64,000 bases of DNA from Druceiella hillmani (taxonomy: Eukaryota; Arthropoda; Insecta; Lepidoptera; Hepialidae). This document shows, in pieces, positions 11,271-24,106 of this stretch. Location: assembly GCA_039881145.1 (NCBI GenBank), contig JAYKKI010000038.1, forward strand, positions 5,196,501 through 5,260,500, in the 5' to 3' direction. Within the stretch, counting starts at the first letter, position 1. Every line of letters starts with the position of its first letter. A program made the translations under genes and the position numbers. The notes below the pieces were generated by a model. That model worked only from the letters and a program-made list of their open reading frames with translations, had not been told where the DNA came from and ran no database searches.

Positions 11271-11569
11271 GTCCTAATCCCTCCTATTATAATCCATCCT
11301 TATCCTATCCGTATCCCTAAAGTGTCGTTTTGCCTCGGTTTTTAATTAATTTTATTTTATTATCACACATCATTATATGTTTTATATTGTAAGTATAATT
11401 AATTGATGTTTAAAAATTACTTACAGTCTACTACAATACGTATTGTTCTTATCTGATTCATTGCGGTTGACTATAAGAGATTATTACATGGCAATAAGTC
11501 CACCTCTGTATACTAAGTTTTCTAAGCTTGAAGTAAACTGAAATAAGTAAATAAATAAATTACATACGT

Positions 11570-12959
<1,390 letters not shown>

Positions 12960-13340
12960 TTCCAACTTCCCTTACTCCTCGCGTTCATCGTGTCAACTCG
13001 CGCGACGCGTCCGCGACTTATCTCATCCGCCTATGCACCCGAACAATGAAACGCCATTTGCTTAGCGATGCATTCATCCCCAAGTACGGGTGACAAAGAG
13101 AGAAAGAGAGAAAAAAAATGATTTCCCCGAGGATCGTCGATCTCTTTTCGTTAAGGGAGCTGCGGCGCCAAATGCATATTTTAATAGCGTAACCGTGTAA
13201 ATTGTAAAGTTGAGTGACGTTTATCGATTAAACTCTGCCAGTGCCCATATCGAGGGGAACCCGCTGTGTGGGGTTTAATGTGAATTGCCTGTCTCGCTTA
13301 CCTTTGCCTCGTTGAAAGTTTATTCAGTGACTAAAGTGAG
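12960..13340. promoter_or_regulatory. GC-elevated non-coding island, candidate cis-regulatory element
   Basis: Base composition departs from the surroundings and no long frame reads through. It contains CGACGCGTCCGCG, a short GA-rich run (AAAGAGAGAAAGAGAGA), and TTTATCGATTA plus AATTAGTAATTAGTACG just downstream, which include homeodomain-type TAAT words. Function is inferred from composition and motif words only. Confidence 0.25.
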
Positions 13341-15479
13341 ATGTCATCAGGTGCCAATTTTGACTTCTGAGCTTCGTACGTCATTCCAGGCTAATTAGTA
13401 ATTAGTACGTCTTGATCACGCATTGTATGTTCATCTCACTGAGCATTATCAAGTCATTTACACACTTTTCCATTGTATGAAACTTGTATGAAACCCCAAT
13501 AAGAGCTTCATTTATATAATAAAACAATTTTCTTCAAAATGATTTCATTACATGGGACAAGAAGACAACGAAGGACTCACAAATATATATGTACGATTGG
13601 TTTTGTTTTAGTTCACATTTCTATCTATCGACAATTTGTTCGAATAGCACACAAAAACTACTGTATCGATGTAAATAAAATTTTCACTAAGATACTTCTT
13701 AAGATATCAATTTAACGTACGGTTCATCTTGTCATTTTCGGGGCGTTTGGATTCCTAAGGGACGTTTGATAGTCACATAAAACTGACTAGACCAATTTAA
13801 ATTAAAATTTTACTGAGATTAAGATTAAAGTACACATTCAAATGTTATCTGTACCTTAGGCATAGCTTTTACAAAACGTTATTTAAGGAACTTGAAGTTC
13901 AATTATTAACCCTCGGCCAGTAAGACCGAGAGCGCGAACTTAAAATTGATAAAAAGAAATCGTCGAGAGTATTACTATTCCACTTAAAGTTCTAGCTATA
14001 TAAGATACAAAATTTAGCTATATTGTTAGACGTGACAGGTCTAAGAAAATATGATCTGATCTAGAAGTTGCTAAATGATAACTGAATAATACCTATGCAT
14101 TAAATATTTTTAAAAAACAAGAGTACATATTCTAATAGTATTTTTCGCTTATTTTGATCAAAAAAAATTAATTCTAATACAGTTTTATTAATATTATAAA
14201 CATTTTCGAAATTTTAAAACAAATTGAAATATTGTAGAATTGTTTTTCATTGGATTTGTAATTCGCAACGGGAAATTGCACTATGAAGTGTATTATGAAA
14301 TCAAGCAATAAACAATGCTTTTTACTTTACTCATTAAGCAAAGTAAATTAAGTCAGTGTTTTTTTGGAATAATTATCTACAGAAAATCTAAGAATATTCA
14401 ACAATATATACCATTTCAAGTTGCCACTTTTTGGTTTTGTCTATATAACCTACTGTATTTATATTGACAAATTTGCTTAGTTACAGCTAACAACTGAAAA
14501 CATTTTATCTCCATCTAATTTGATCTCGACATCTCCAACCCTTTTTAAATTATGGAATGTAGAAACAAACACAGAGGATAATTATCAAATTGAGATACCC
14601 TGGAAAGTGAGGTTTTATTTTCCTAGATAATATAATCATCAATATATGTTGACAAGCGAAAGAAAATCGGTTAAAAGCCAGTAAAGGGCGTTTCGGAACG
14701 AGTATAAAATGGGGTTACGTAATTGTTTGTTTCGCGAAAGTCCGGGTACAAGTTAAGCGAACTGATTTCAAGGGAATGTTATAATAAAATACCGGTACTA
14801 CATAGAATTAAATAAAAATGAAAGGGCGGCGCCCCTTTCATAGTACAGCACTTAGAACCTTACATAATATTTTGCTATATTAAAATATCAAATAACCCTT
14901 ATTTTAATTTTAATAAACCTATCTAATAACATCAACATCAAAGTACGCGACAAAATGACAAAATATAAATGAGATTTTTATATTAAGCATCTACTTGGAG
15001 AATTGTATGTACGTAAATCTGAAACTATAAGGCTGTGAGGACGAATGAAAGGACGTGATCAAGTTATAATATTACGCCAATGAAATTATTTTGGACATTT
15101 ATTAACGGCTAATAAGTTTATTTAAAAGCTATTAAGTGTAATATCCAAACCGTTCAATACTTAAAGTTGTTTCTGTAAAAATATGAATTAGTCACAACTA
15201 CATGGAATCAATTATTCCTCGGGCAGCACTATGTGTGGTCCCAAAATTAAATGAAACATTACTTTGTCATACCTAATTAATTTAGCAAATTAATAAAAAA
15301 ATTGGAAAAGATAAAACGAAATTTTACCTCACCATTAATCACCTTGCCCTATATTTTAAACTTCTTATTACTCATTTCAAAGAAATAAGAAATCAAATTC
15401 AAATGGATATTTTATATAGCCTGCATGTATATAAAACAAGAAAATGACAAAAAGCGTGTGGCACAGAACCACCATACTA
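13341..15479. other. Intergenic, nothing recognised apart from small palindromes
   Basis: AT-rich without a gene. There is a short GC-centred palindrome at about 14818-14841 (ATGAAAGGG...CCCTTTCAT) and a smaller one near 13912-13930 (CTCGGCC...GACCGAG). Confidence 0.45.
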
Positions 15480-15725
15480 TACTTTCCACATGGCTGGATT
15501 ATATGGCGAACTATAAAACGCGCAAGTTTTCATTAGAAGCGCTCATCGCATAAATAATTCATAGAAACGTAGTAAAAATTCGACGCGTGCTTTATGGCGC
15601 GCGCGCGGCAATAATTCAGCATTTCAAAGGCTCGTATAACCGTTCAGTACCATTGGCAAAAACCGCTAAGCGAGCCGAAAGGGTGAAGGAGGTGAAAAAT
15701 GAAATCGCCAACTATCTTTAATATT
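15480..15725. promoter_or_regulatory. GC-elevated non-coding island, candidate cis-regulatory element
   Basis: Contains CTATAAAACGCGCAAG, GTGCTTTATGGCGCGCGCGC and GGCAATAATTCAG. TTTATGG is the type of site bound by posterior Hox and Caudal-class factors. The island has no open frame of note and stands out from neighbouring AT-rich DNA. Inference only. Confidence 0.25.
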
Positions 15726-16440
15726 AGCGACTGTATTTGCCAAAAGTGTAAAAATCCAACAATCATGTGTAAATGCTTTACAAAAAAACAAAGAAAAAAT
15801 TGGCAATTTTATTTATTGGATCACAATAATGGATACTCACACACAAAGATTACAAAATGTCTGATCCATTAAAACATAAATAAAAACCTGTCGAGCACAA
15901 GTAGAGCTCACGCTACGAGAGTCCCGAATACAATAGTATACATTTAGGCACGTATAAACAATTAATGGCACATTGTATAATATTTCTACATATTTTTTAT
16001 AAATATTAATTTTTCACAACGTAAATATATTACCTACTATATCTCTTACAGGGATAAAATTATTGCGCGTATATAAAATATGGAAGATCTAGGATAATCA
16101 TTGCAATTTTCATGTAATCACCTATGGTTCAGTAATATCGGATATAAGTGGGTAGAGGTAATCTATATCTTTTTAAATATGCAATTTAAAATTATAAAAA
16201 TAAAAGCGTGGCATGCTCCAGTTCACATTTTCATAATGACTTTACCATTACAATATAATTACTATATAAACACTTACATTACTATAAAAAATTACGACAA
16301 ACAAGTTATTTTCTGAAACTTAATTATATTAACATCACATACATTCTTTAGCGATTAACCAGTTCACATTGCTACAAAAGCGTGTTTTTCAGTTTCTTTA
16401 CACTATAATTTTATTTTTTGTTTGAAAACTAATTTTTTTT
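15726..16440. other. Intergenic, nothing recognised
   Basis: AT-rich; no gene, repeat array or RNA gene that I can support. Confidence 0.5.
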
Positions 16441-16815
16441 ATTTCATGAAATTATTATGCTGTCGTTGGTTCTTCATACGTGTGCAAATTTTAAATAATT
16501 TGCACGTCTGAAAGTAGATGAAAATTTAATTGAAAGATTCAGTTATTTCCTTAGATTTTTTTTTGTTTTAGGGTCAATTATTTTATACTCCATGAAATGA
16601 TTATGTTGTCATCGATTCTTGATATGTATCCAAAATTTAAATTAATTTTTACATCAGAAGAAGAAGTATCAGATCAGATTGAAGTAGATGAAAATTTAAT
16701 AGATGGATTCCGTTATTTCTTTATTTTTTTTATTTTAGGCTTAATTATTTATTATTTCATGAAATTATTATATTATCATCGGTTCTTGATACGTGTGCAA
16801 AATTTTAAATAATTT
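16441..16815. repeat. Diverged tandem repeat, unit about 150-163 bp, roughly 2.4 copies
   Basis: Unit starts (CATGAAAT..ATTAT) lie near 16446, 16593 and 16758. Each is followed by a T-rich GTTCTTGATACGTGTGCAAA-type segment, and the first two also by AAGTAGATGAAAATTTAAT. The copies differ by many substitutions and indels, so the duplication is old. (TA)n tracts follow at 16866 and 16965. Confidence 0.75.
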
Positions 16816-16861
16816 GAACATCCGGAAGATTTTATTCAAAGGTTCAAATACATTGTTAAAA

Positions 16862-16865
<4 letters not shown>

Positions 16866-16902
<37 letters not shown>

Positions 16903-16962
16903 AGCGATGTTAATAAAAGCATATTTAAAAAAATTGGTATTTTATTTACCTCCTGTTTAATT

Positions 16963-17009
<47 letters not shown>
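16866..17009. repeat. Two (TA)n microsatellites
   Basis: TA tracts at about 16866-16901 and 16965-17009, separated by 63 bp of AT-rich sequence. Confidence 0.95.
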
Positions 17010-17013
<4 letters not shown>

Positions 17014-17039
17014 TGGAAATATGAGCTAGTGCAACATGT

Positions 17040-17200
17040 TAATTATATTAATAAGGTGTATTATATACCAAATTTCTAGTTTTTACGTCGTAAACTTTCT
17101 GAGAAATCGGCTGTAAGAGACGAATAGACAGACACGTGAATAAACTTATAAGTTTTCCGTTTTTTTTTCTTTTGAAGTACGGTAATATTGTCACTTTGAT
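17040..17200 (-). repeat. Degraded lepidopteran-type interspersed repeat
   Basis: Reads, on the plus strand, TTTCTGAGAAATCGGCTGT, then ATAGACAGACACGTGAATAA and CTTATAAGTTTTCCGTTTTT. This is the same block order as at 4236, in the opposite orientation. Confidence 0.5.
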
Positions 17201-17342
17201 ATAAATACAATTAGCGGACTTACCGCTAGTAACGATAACTACAGTAGCAATTATAGCACTGAAAAGAAAATATACCACTCACTGAAACGACATTCATATA
17301 AGTATGAAATAATTTTCACACAGTTAGTATTTTTCTTTTCAG

Positions 17343-17558
17343 AAAAGTTTCCAGAAGCTCCAAAAGGAATGAAATCACGGAAAGCTCTACGAGAAGCAGG
17401 CGGCGACTGTCGACAGGTGGCAAGGGGTTCATCCGGCAGAAGCGCTCAGAGAGATGTCCGCCTTGCCATCTCAACTTCACAGCGGGACGTGCGCTCTGTC
17501 AAAATATGCTCCGTGTCCCAAGTCATTCAATGGATATTGCTTGCTTGAATGACTTGAA
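17343..17558 (+). CDS. Exon-like GC-rich block after a strong splice acceptor; gene unknown
   Basis: A near-ideal 3' splice site (TATTTTTCTTTTCAG, ending 17342) precedes 216 bp of GC-rich, codon-like sequence. One frame is open to TAA at 17556-17558: basic, with a furin-like RQKR and RCPPCHLNF. A second frame is also open to 17553 or so. A third, open after an early stop, ends in TCALSKYAPCPKSFNGYCLL; its C-P-x-S-x-x-G-Y-C-L pattern resembles the first loop of EGF-type ligands. I cannot tell which frame, if any, is used. No donor follows. The 3' end lies in a 12 bp foldback (17519-17530 with 17545-17556) and then (TA)n. It could be a decayed or truncated exon; I do not assign a function. Confidence 0.3.
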
Positions 17559-17576
17559 CTAAGCGTATTTAATAAT

Positions 17577-17577
<1 letters not shown>

Positions 17578-17616
<39 letters not shown>
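17578..17616. repeat. (TA)n microsatellite
   Basis: About 39 bp of AT repeats at the left edge of the polypyrimidine repeat. Confidence 0.9.
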
Positions 17617-17620
<4 letters not shown>

Positions 17621-17635
17621 ATATATATTCGGTCT

Positions 17636-18352
17636 CGTCTTCCCCCTCGCCTTCCCGTTCGCATTCGCGTTCTCCTTCGCGTTCTCCTTCGCGTTCCCCT
17701 TCGCGTTTGCCTCGCGTTCACCTTCGCGTTCCACTTCCCCGTCGCCTTCCACTACACCTTCCCATTTCTCCTTCCCCGCTCCTCATCTTCACCTTCCCCT
17801 CCCCAACCCTTTTCACATACCCCTTCCCCGACCTCCGCTAACCCACCCCTTCACACCCTCACCACACCCTTCCCCGTCCCCTCTTCCCCTTCCCCTTCCC
17901 CGTCCCTTTTCCTTCACCTTCTCCCCTCCATCTCACTCCTTCCCTTCCGCTCTCCCTTTTTCTCTCCCCCTCTGCTCCCCTTCCCCCTACTCCCCTTCCC
18001 CCTCCCCCTCCCACTCAACCTACTCCTCCCCTCCTCCCTCCCCCTACACCACCTTCACCGTCCCCTCCCCTACCCTTTCCCTACCCTCTTCTTCCCCTCC
18101 CTCTCCTCTTCCACTCCCCATCCCCATACTCCTCCCCTCACTTCCCCACCACTCCCTTACCCCTCCCCTCTCTATACCTATCCCTACTCCTCCCCTTCCA
18201 CTTCCCCTACCCTTCCAATCTCCCTATCCACTACTCTTCCAACACCCCCTCCCCTGTCCCTGCCCCCTCTCCTACCCTCCCCCACCCCTTCACCCACCTC
18301 TCCCCCTCCCCTCCCCCTTTCCCTTCCCCTGTCTCTCTCCCTGCCCCAAGCC
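17636..18352. repeat. Long polypyrimidine tract (C/T-rich low-complexity repeat)
   Basis: About 700 bp in which the plus strand is almost entirely C and T. The left third is built on CCTTCGCGTT/CTCCTTCGCG-like units with a regular G. The rest is irregular CCCCTTCCCCTCC-like sequence with scattered A. Strand asymmetry of this length can favour triplex (H-DNA) formation. It is continuous with a lepidopteran-type repeat tail on its right, so it is probably the internal tract of an interspersed element. Confidence 0.9.
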
Positions 18353-18607
18353 GTTCTCGCCTACGTTTTTCCATTCAAAAGTTATTAAGTTTTAATAATA
18401 GTGTTCATAGTAATTTTGAGAATTTTAAATGGCTGCCATTTCCATAATAATTAACGGACAAAGCTCATCTTCGAAATTATTCAATATAATCACTCAAGCA
18501 ATAAATATACCTAAATTTCAACGAAATCGTTAGAGCCGTTTCCGAGAAACCATTTACATAGATACATACATACATACAAGAATTGCTTGTTTAATAGTAT
18601 AGGATAT
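18353..18607 (+). mobile_element. 3' tail of an interspersed repeat (lepidopteran type)
   Basis: Contains TTTTTCCATTCAAAAGTTAT, AATTAACGGACAAAGCTCAT, AAATTTCAACGAAATCGTTA with GAGCCGTTTCCGAGAAACC, then a CATA(n) run and ACAAGAATTGCTTGTTTAAT. This block order is familiar from moth and butterfly repeats that end in a 'caagaattgctcgtttaa' tail. Assignment to a LINE or SINE class is uncertain. Confidence 0.55.
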
Positions 18608-19312
18608 ATAAATATTTAATATTCATAGTGCCCAAACGTCGATCATTGGCCTTCCCATTGGGCTATTGAGTTATTTATATTTTTCTTTTATAAAATCACA
18701 ACTATAATTAACAATTTTTTTTATAAAAACAAATATTTGTCTAACAAAAACCATATAAGCTTTATACATATTTTCATGAGGAACTGATTTTACACGATAA
18801 CTAAAAACGATAATTGGATTAAACATCCACAAATAACAGCAGAGATTAAAATTTGGCTACAAATAAAAAAAATGATTACGTATTTCTAACCAAATTGCAT
18901 AAATTCTCTAAACTCCCCCAATTTTATGCGCTAATAAGGTAAAGTTAAAGTTAAAAATAATACGATAGATAAAATACAATAAATTAATTATTAAAGCCAA
19001 CCGCATCTATCTTCCATTGATTAATTAATCAAAAGTGTCAGATATATCTCAAGTTTTGATAAAACCATGACTGCCGCAGGTTGGTTACTCTTCCTTACAT
19101 TTTATTTAAAAAAATATTAAATTTTTTTAAAATGTTATATCTATAAATATCCTATAATATTTTAATCTTGAGAATAATGAGTACTCCAGAAGGCGAGAAC
19201 ACGCACTGTAGTGCGTCCAAAAAACTACGCATAAAATGCACAATATAAAAGCGCGGCTGTCAGTGCAATTGTAGACACAGCTCTGAAAGGTTACGTGACA
19301 ATATAGCTTAAA
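18608..19312. other. Intergenic, nothing recognised
   Basis: AT-rich; the last 100 bp could be the 5' region of the THAP exon that follows, but no TATA box or initiator is convincing. Confidence 0.4.
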
Positions 19313-19389
19313 ATGCCGGCTTGTGTTATTCTCACCTGCAAAAATATCACTGGACTGCAAAAGAAAAAAATGGGTATTACTTTTCATAC
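19313..19389 (+). CDS. THAP zinc-finger domain, N-terminal exon
   Basis: ATG at 19313 opens MPACVILTCKNITGL, followed by QKKKMGITFHT. THAP domains are C2CH zinc-dependent DNA-binding modules found in transcription factors and P-element-type transposases. They begin at the very N-terminus with 'M-P-x-x-C-x-x-x-x-C-x-N' and reach 'G-I-x-F-H' about 20 residues on. Both first cysteines and the GITFH strand are present. The exon can end at AC|GTAAAA (donor at 19390), which is where THAP genes are often interrupted; unspliced, it stops at 19391. I cannot find the exon with the third Cys and the His nearby. A frame at 19563-19749 (LENVVEEFDVTFEFPLSY) is open but not recognised. The gene may be active, truncated or a relic. 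Confidence 0.55.
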
Positions 19390-19393
19390 GTAA

Positions 19394-20960
19394 AAACTAT
19401 TACTTAATTTCATTTTCAATTGACTATGTAATTTTAAAATAGAAGAAGAGAATAAGAGAAGACATAAAATAGAAGCGCTCCATTTTTATTTGTGTTGTTA
19501 CCTCTTAAAAAAATGATTTACCCAAATTAAAACATTTTAATTGCTCAATACTTAAAAATGTAAAAAAATTGGGATTTGGAAAATGTCGTTGAAGAATTTG
19601 ATGTAACGTTTGAATTTCCGTTATCATATTCAATTTTAGAAATACGTATTGCGTATATAATCACTAGGATTACGGCAAGAAACATATCTTCATTGAAAAA
19701 TGCGAACCGATATTGTTTAAAATATGAAGAAATTTTATCACGACATTGAATGCTAATTAACATAAATAATTGTTTCGTATTTTGAATTTCTTTAGTATGA
19801 GATCGAATATTTTCAAACTTTTATTTTGGGCTTTTTCACATCTCTTTTTACTTTAAGACACTAAAATAATTGTTTTCTTTTTGTATTAAAAGTGTTAAGT
19901 GATGAATAAAATCGTAAAATGTGACAAAGTTTTTAAATAATTTTAATCTAAATACTTTGGCCCTTGCTTGTGGTTAGAATAAACATTTTAGGAATTTAAC
20001 ATGGCGGCCTTAATAATACTTCACATAAGCCAAGCCATGACCATATAAATTGATGCAAATTTGAATCGTACTGCCGCAAGCAAATATATTTTTATGCGTC
20101 GATTTCCTGAAGTTGGTGGGTAAATTTATTCTGCTGGTAACACCGTACGCGTTGGAGGGAAGCGCTAGTAGGCGGTGTGCGGTGCCCCCTCCACCGATTT
20201 TTGGCTTCACCGCGACCGATTTGTGCGTATGCGCCTTCTGGATTACTCTTTATTCTAAGATTTTAATGTACAAAAATCTTTTATACTATAAAATACAAGG
20301 AAGTTCCCGGACAGTTTGTAAATATTAAATATTTTCTAATGGAATACTTACATTCGGTCCTGTATCTGCGACTTAACCGACAGCCCCTACGTGACTTAAT
20401 AAAATGATCATTTTTTTTTTCATCGTTTAGTGACAATAAACTTATCATTGCATTTAGTAATAAAACCAGTTTTATTTGTGTTTTGTGCGCGTATTATTGT
20501 ATTACGTCTGAAACAAAAAAAAATTGTTCACATCTGCCATCACACACAAAGGACAAAGCACAATGGCAACACCAATAGCACACAAATTCACACACAACAC
20601 AACGAGGGTGGTATTTCATTACGCACACGTCAAAAAAGTTGAACTGTGAAAAGGCTCGCTCGCAGCTCCTCTGAAGGGTGCCCGTGGCGTTTCGCTCTAG
20701 TAACTCGATACGCAGCATTTTGACAAAAAACATTCGGCGCAACCAGCTGGAACCGGCAGCAATTAATTTTGCAGGTCTGAGAAAGAATACAAGTTATAAA
20801 TGCATAATCAAGCACTTGCCTTTGTCCGATTTTGTTATTTCAAATAGCGACAAATACATGTGCGCGTATGTGTGTATGCATGTGTTGTAATGCGTATATG
20901 TGTGTGTGTGTGTGTGTGTATAGTCCCTCAAATAGCAAACTGCGTAGTAGTTCGTTCAGT
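19394..20960. other. Intergenic; a (GT)n tract and a GC-rich patch
   Basis: Holds a GC-richer patch at about 20120-20215 and another at 20640-20770, neither of which I can identify. A (GT)n microsatellite lies at 20899-20919 just before the RTE fragment. Overlapping open frames on both strands at 20430-20890 are not convincing as genes. Confidence 0.4.
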
Positions 20961-20965
20961 TATAT

Positions 20966-21527
20966 GTATACCTTGGAGCGTTGATCTCTAAGAACGGCAC
21001 ACGCGAGGATGAGGTGAGGAGATGTATGATGATGACAAAATGTGCTACGGACAAATTGAAAAAAATATGGAATGACCGAACCATTAGCGAGGCCGCTGAG
21101 ATTCGGTTCGTTCGAACTATGATGTTTCCCACATTTATATATGCCGCAGAAACGTGGACGCTACGAACCCTTGAGAAGAACAAAATAGACGCTCTGGAAA
21201 TGTGGTGCTAGAGAAAAATTCCTGGGGTATGGTGGACTAAGTTCCACACGAATGCCTCTATACTTCAAAAACTCTGTATCAAGCAATGTCTATCAACATT
21301 TGTTCAGACTAGGATTCTAAAATTTTTTGGTCGCATCATACGTGAGGATAGTAGCTCCATAGAACGCATTGTTGTGCTGGGAACAGTAAAACGCACTAGA
21401 CCACGTGGGAGGTCATCGATGCGATGGACAGACCAGATCAAGTCTGCTGTAAGCGGTCTCCTGTATGAGTGCAACAGGGGCGATATATGCTGACCACAAT
21501 CACTCTATCAAGAGCGAAACGACGAAG

Positions 21528-21528
<1 letters not shown>
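20966..21528 (+). pseudogene. RTE-type LINE, 3' end of the reverse transcriptase ORF
   Basis: Reads YLGALISKNGTREDEVRRCM, FVRTMMFPTFIYAAETWTLR, EKNKIDALEMWC, and after an in-frame TAG, RILKFFGRIIRED and RPRGRSSMRWTDQIKSAV. This is the C-terminal region of the 'endonuclease-reverse transcriptase' LINEs that are abundant in moths and butterflies and are usually placed in the RTE group. The TAG at 21209-21211 replaces the Trp of the family's C-W-R. The element is strongly 5'-truncated, as is usual for LINEs. It ends in GAAACGACGAAG directly followed by (TA)n, the typical simple-repeat 3' end of such elements. Confidence 0.8.

Positions 21529-21555
<27 letters not shown>
21529..21555. repeat. (TA)n tail or microsatellite
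   Basis: TA tract immediately after the RTE fragment; possibly the element's own 3' simple repeat. Confidence 0.85.
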
Positions 21556-21558
<3 letters not shown>

Positions 21559-21559
21559 C

Positions 21560-22630
21560 ACACTCCTTTTTTTCTGCAATTTAAAAATTGACATAAGTCA
21601 TTAATATGTAAATGTATTAACCAATACCCTTTATTTCGATAAAAGTAAGAAATTTCGCCATATAGCATAATTACCTTTCGTAGTGATTGATGATGAATTT
21701 GACTTTTCTAACTATCCCTTTCATTTGCATAGTTATACAAAAAAAGGTTAGAAAACAGAAAAGGATAAAAGAATTCAATTTCAAGATCAAGATTGTTTAC
21801 AATTCGAAAATCAAAATTATTGCCATTTGAAAATCTTTAACATCCAATTATAATTCGCCCAATTGTTTAAGATTACAAAACATATCATCGATTTTAAAAA
21901 TAAACATATTTGAATAACTATTCATAAATCAATTATTATTTGCTTTTTATTAATAATATTATTTTTATTTTAATTGCGATTTCAAAAATTGCGATTTCTT
22001 GGATTATTTATTATTTAATGTAGCAACCTAACAAATGTAATTTAAGCCGAGGAAGTTTGAACTCCTTTTCAATCTTTTTGAAGATATAATTATTGTTTCT
22101 TAAATGTGAATTTGTATTTTTCTTTTTGTAAAATATTGATTTGTGCATTTCAGGAATTAGTGAATATGTCGTTTTTTTAAATATGAGCGAATATTTTAAG
22201 GTATACCGAATAATTATAATACTGGGAAGCACTTAACATTTATGCTGTGCGACATCAGAATCGACTTAAAATTAAGGTATGTACAATAATTTTCAATTAA
22301 TATTAGTAATTTTCTAAAACAGCGTTGGTACTTGGTAAACGAATTAATCATAAAAGGAAGTAGGAGTTTATCGAAATAAGCGCATTATTTCGTTAATTTA
22401 CTAGTTATTACCATTGTAATATTTAAGTGAAGTATGCTAAGTTATTTAAGAAGAAAACGTATGCTTTGTTGACTAGTTTCTTTTCCAAACAGATAAATGA
22501 TTATTCAATTTGACACTAACAGTTTCCAATAACATTTTGACGTTGCTGAATTTCGCACTATTCTTCACAGGTGTTAATTACACATAATCATGATTTCGTA
22601 AAAAAATTAAACTTTAATTATTTTATAAAC
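21560..22630. repeat. Unclassified interspersed repeat, copy 1 (partner at 43140-44370)
   Basis: Shares diverged but collinear blocks with 43140-44370: ATAAGTCATTAA near 21594 and 43178, CTTTTATTTCGAT near 21632 and 43209, TCTAATATTTAAGTG-like near 22418 and 44152, and AAACTTTAATTATTTTATAA near 22610 and 44333. Both copies lie just after a (TA)n tract. No coding capacity is evident. Confidence 0.6.
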
Positions 22631-22869
22631 TAGTCGACTGATTTAAAAAAATGATATTTTGCCGAAGTACACGTGATTAGTAAGACGAGTGGTTGAAGCG
22701 GCGAACTTTAGTTTATTTACACACTGGAAATCGCTCATTATCCATGTATTCGCTAGATTAATTATTGTGAATTGCTGTAAAACATAGAATAAAATAACAT
22801 TATAAAAACGAACTTACATTTGACCTTTATTCATAACATCGCTAGTGACGCCCTCTGAAATAGCTTTAC

Positions 22870-22986
22870 CTGAACATCCCCATTAGAGCAATCCATTAAC
22901 TCACTGTATCGTACGGCTGCTGACGAACGAGCTCTAGATCTCTCAATGATAGAAGGACGACGTAAAGAGGACTTTGGACATTTTGT
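22870..22986 (-). CDS. Exon-like open segment with donor; gene unknown
   Basis: On the minus strand about 39 codons read SSLRRPSIIERSRARSSAA, VRYSELMDCSNGDVQ, ending at CAG|GTAAAG, a good 5' splice site. GC content is higher than around it. No convincing acceptor or start is visible on the other side, and I do not recognise the peptide. It may be a decayed exon or a piece of a mobile element. Confidence 0.2.
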
Positions 22987-23144
22987 TATTGAAAAAAAGT
23001 ACAAAATATTTCCGACAAAATTTGATTAGGAAATTTGGAACTTCGAAATGAAAAAATAAAATGTGTAATACAATTTTGCATTTATTGGAATATACAAAAT
23101 ATTATAGAAACGGAAAGTGACATCTTCTGCTATAACATTATTTT
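22987..23144. other. Intergenic, nothing recognised
   Basis: Short AT-rich spacer. Confidence 0.4.
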
Positions 23145-23190
23145 CAGCATTTAATATTTTAATCATATGCGATTAAAATATTAAATGCTG
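23145..23190. repeat. Snap-back palindrome, 20 bp perfect stem, 6 nt loop
   Basis: Left arm 23145-23164 (CAGCATTTAATATTTTAATC), loop ATATGC, right arm 23171-23190, its exact reverse complement. Confidence 0.9.
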
Positions 23191-23264
23191 GGAACTCATA
23201 ACATTTATTTTATTAGAAAGCAATGTATCTGCTTTACTTACTTTTATAAATTCTAATAATTAAT

Positions 23265-24106
<842 letters not shown>

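Noticed and set aside
17477..17752. Minus-strand frame rich in Glu, Lys, Asn and Gly (EREGEREANAKGNAKE)
   Set aside because: Translation of the polypyrimidine repeat and a TA tract, not a protein.
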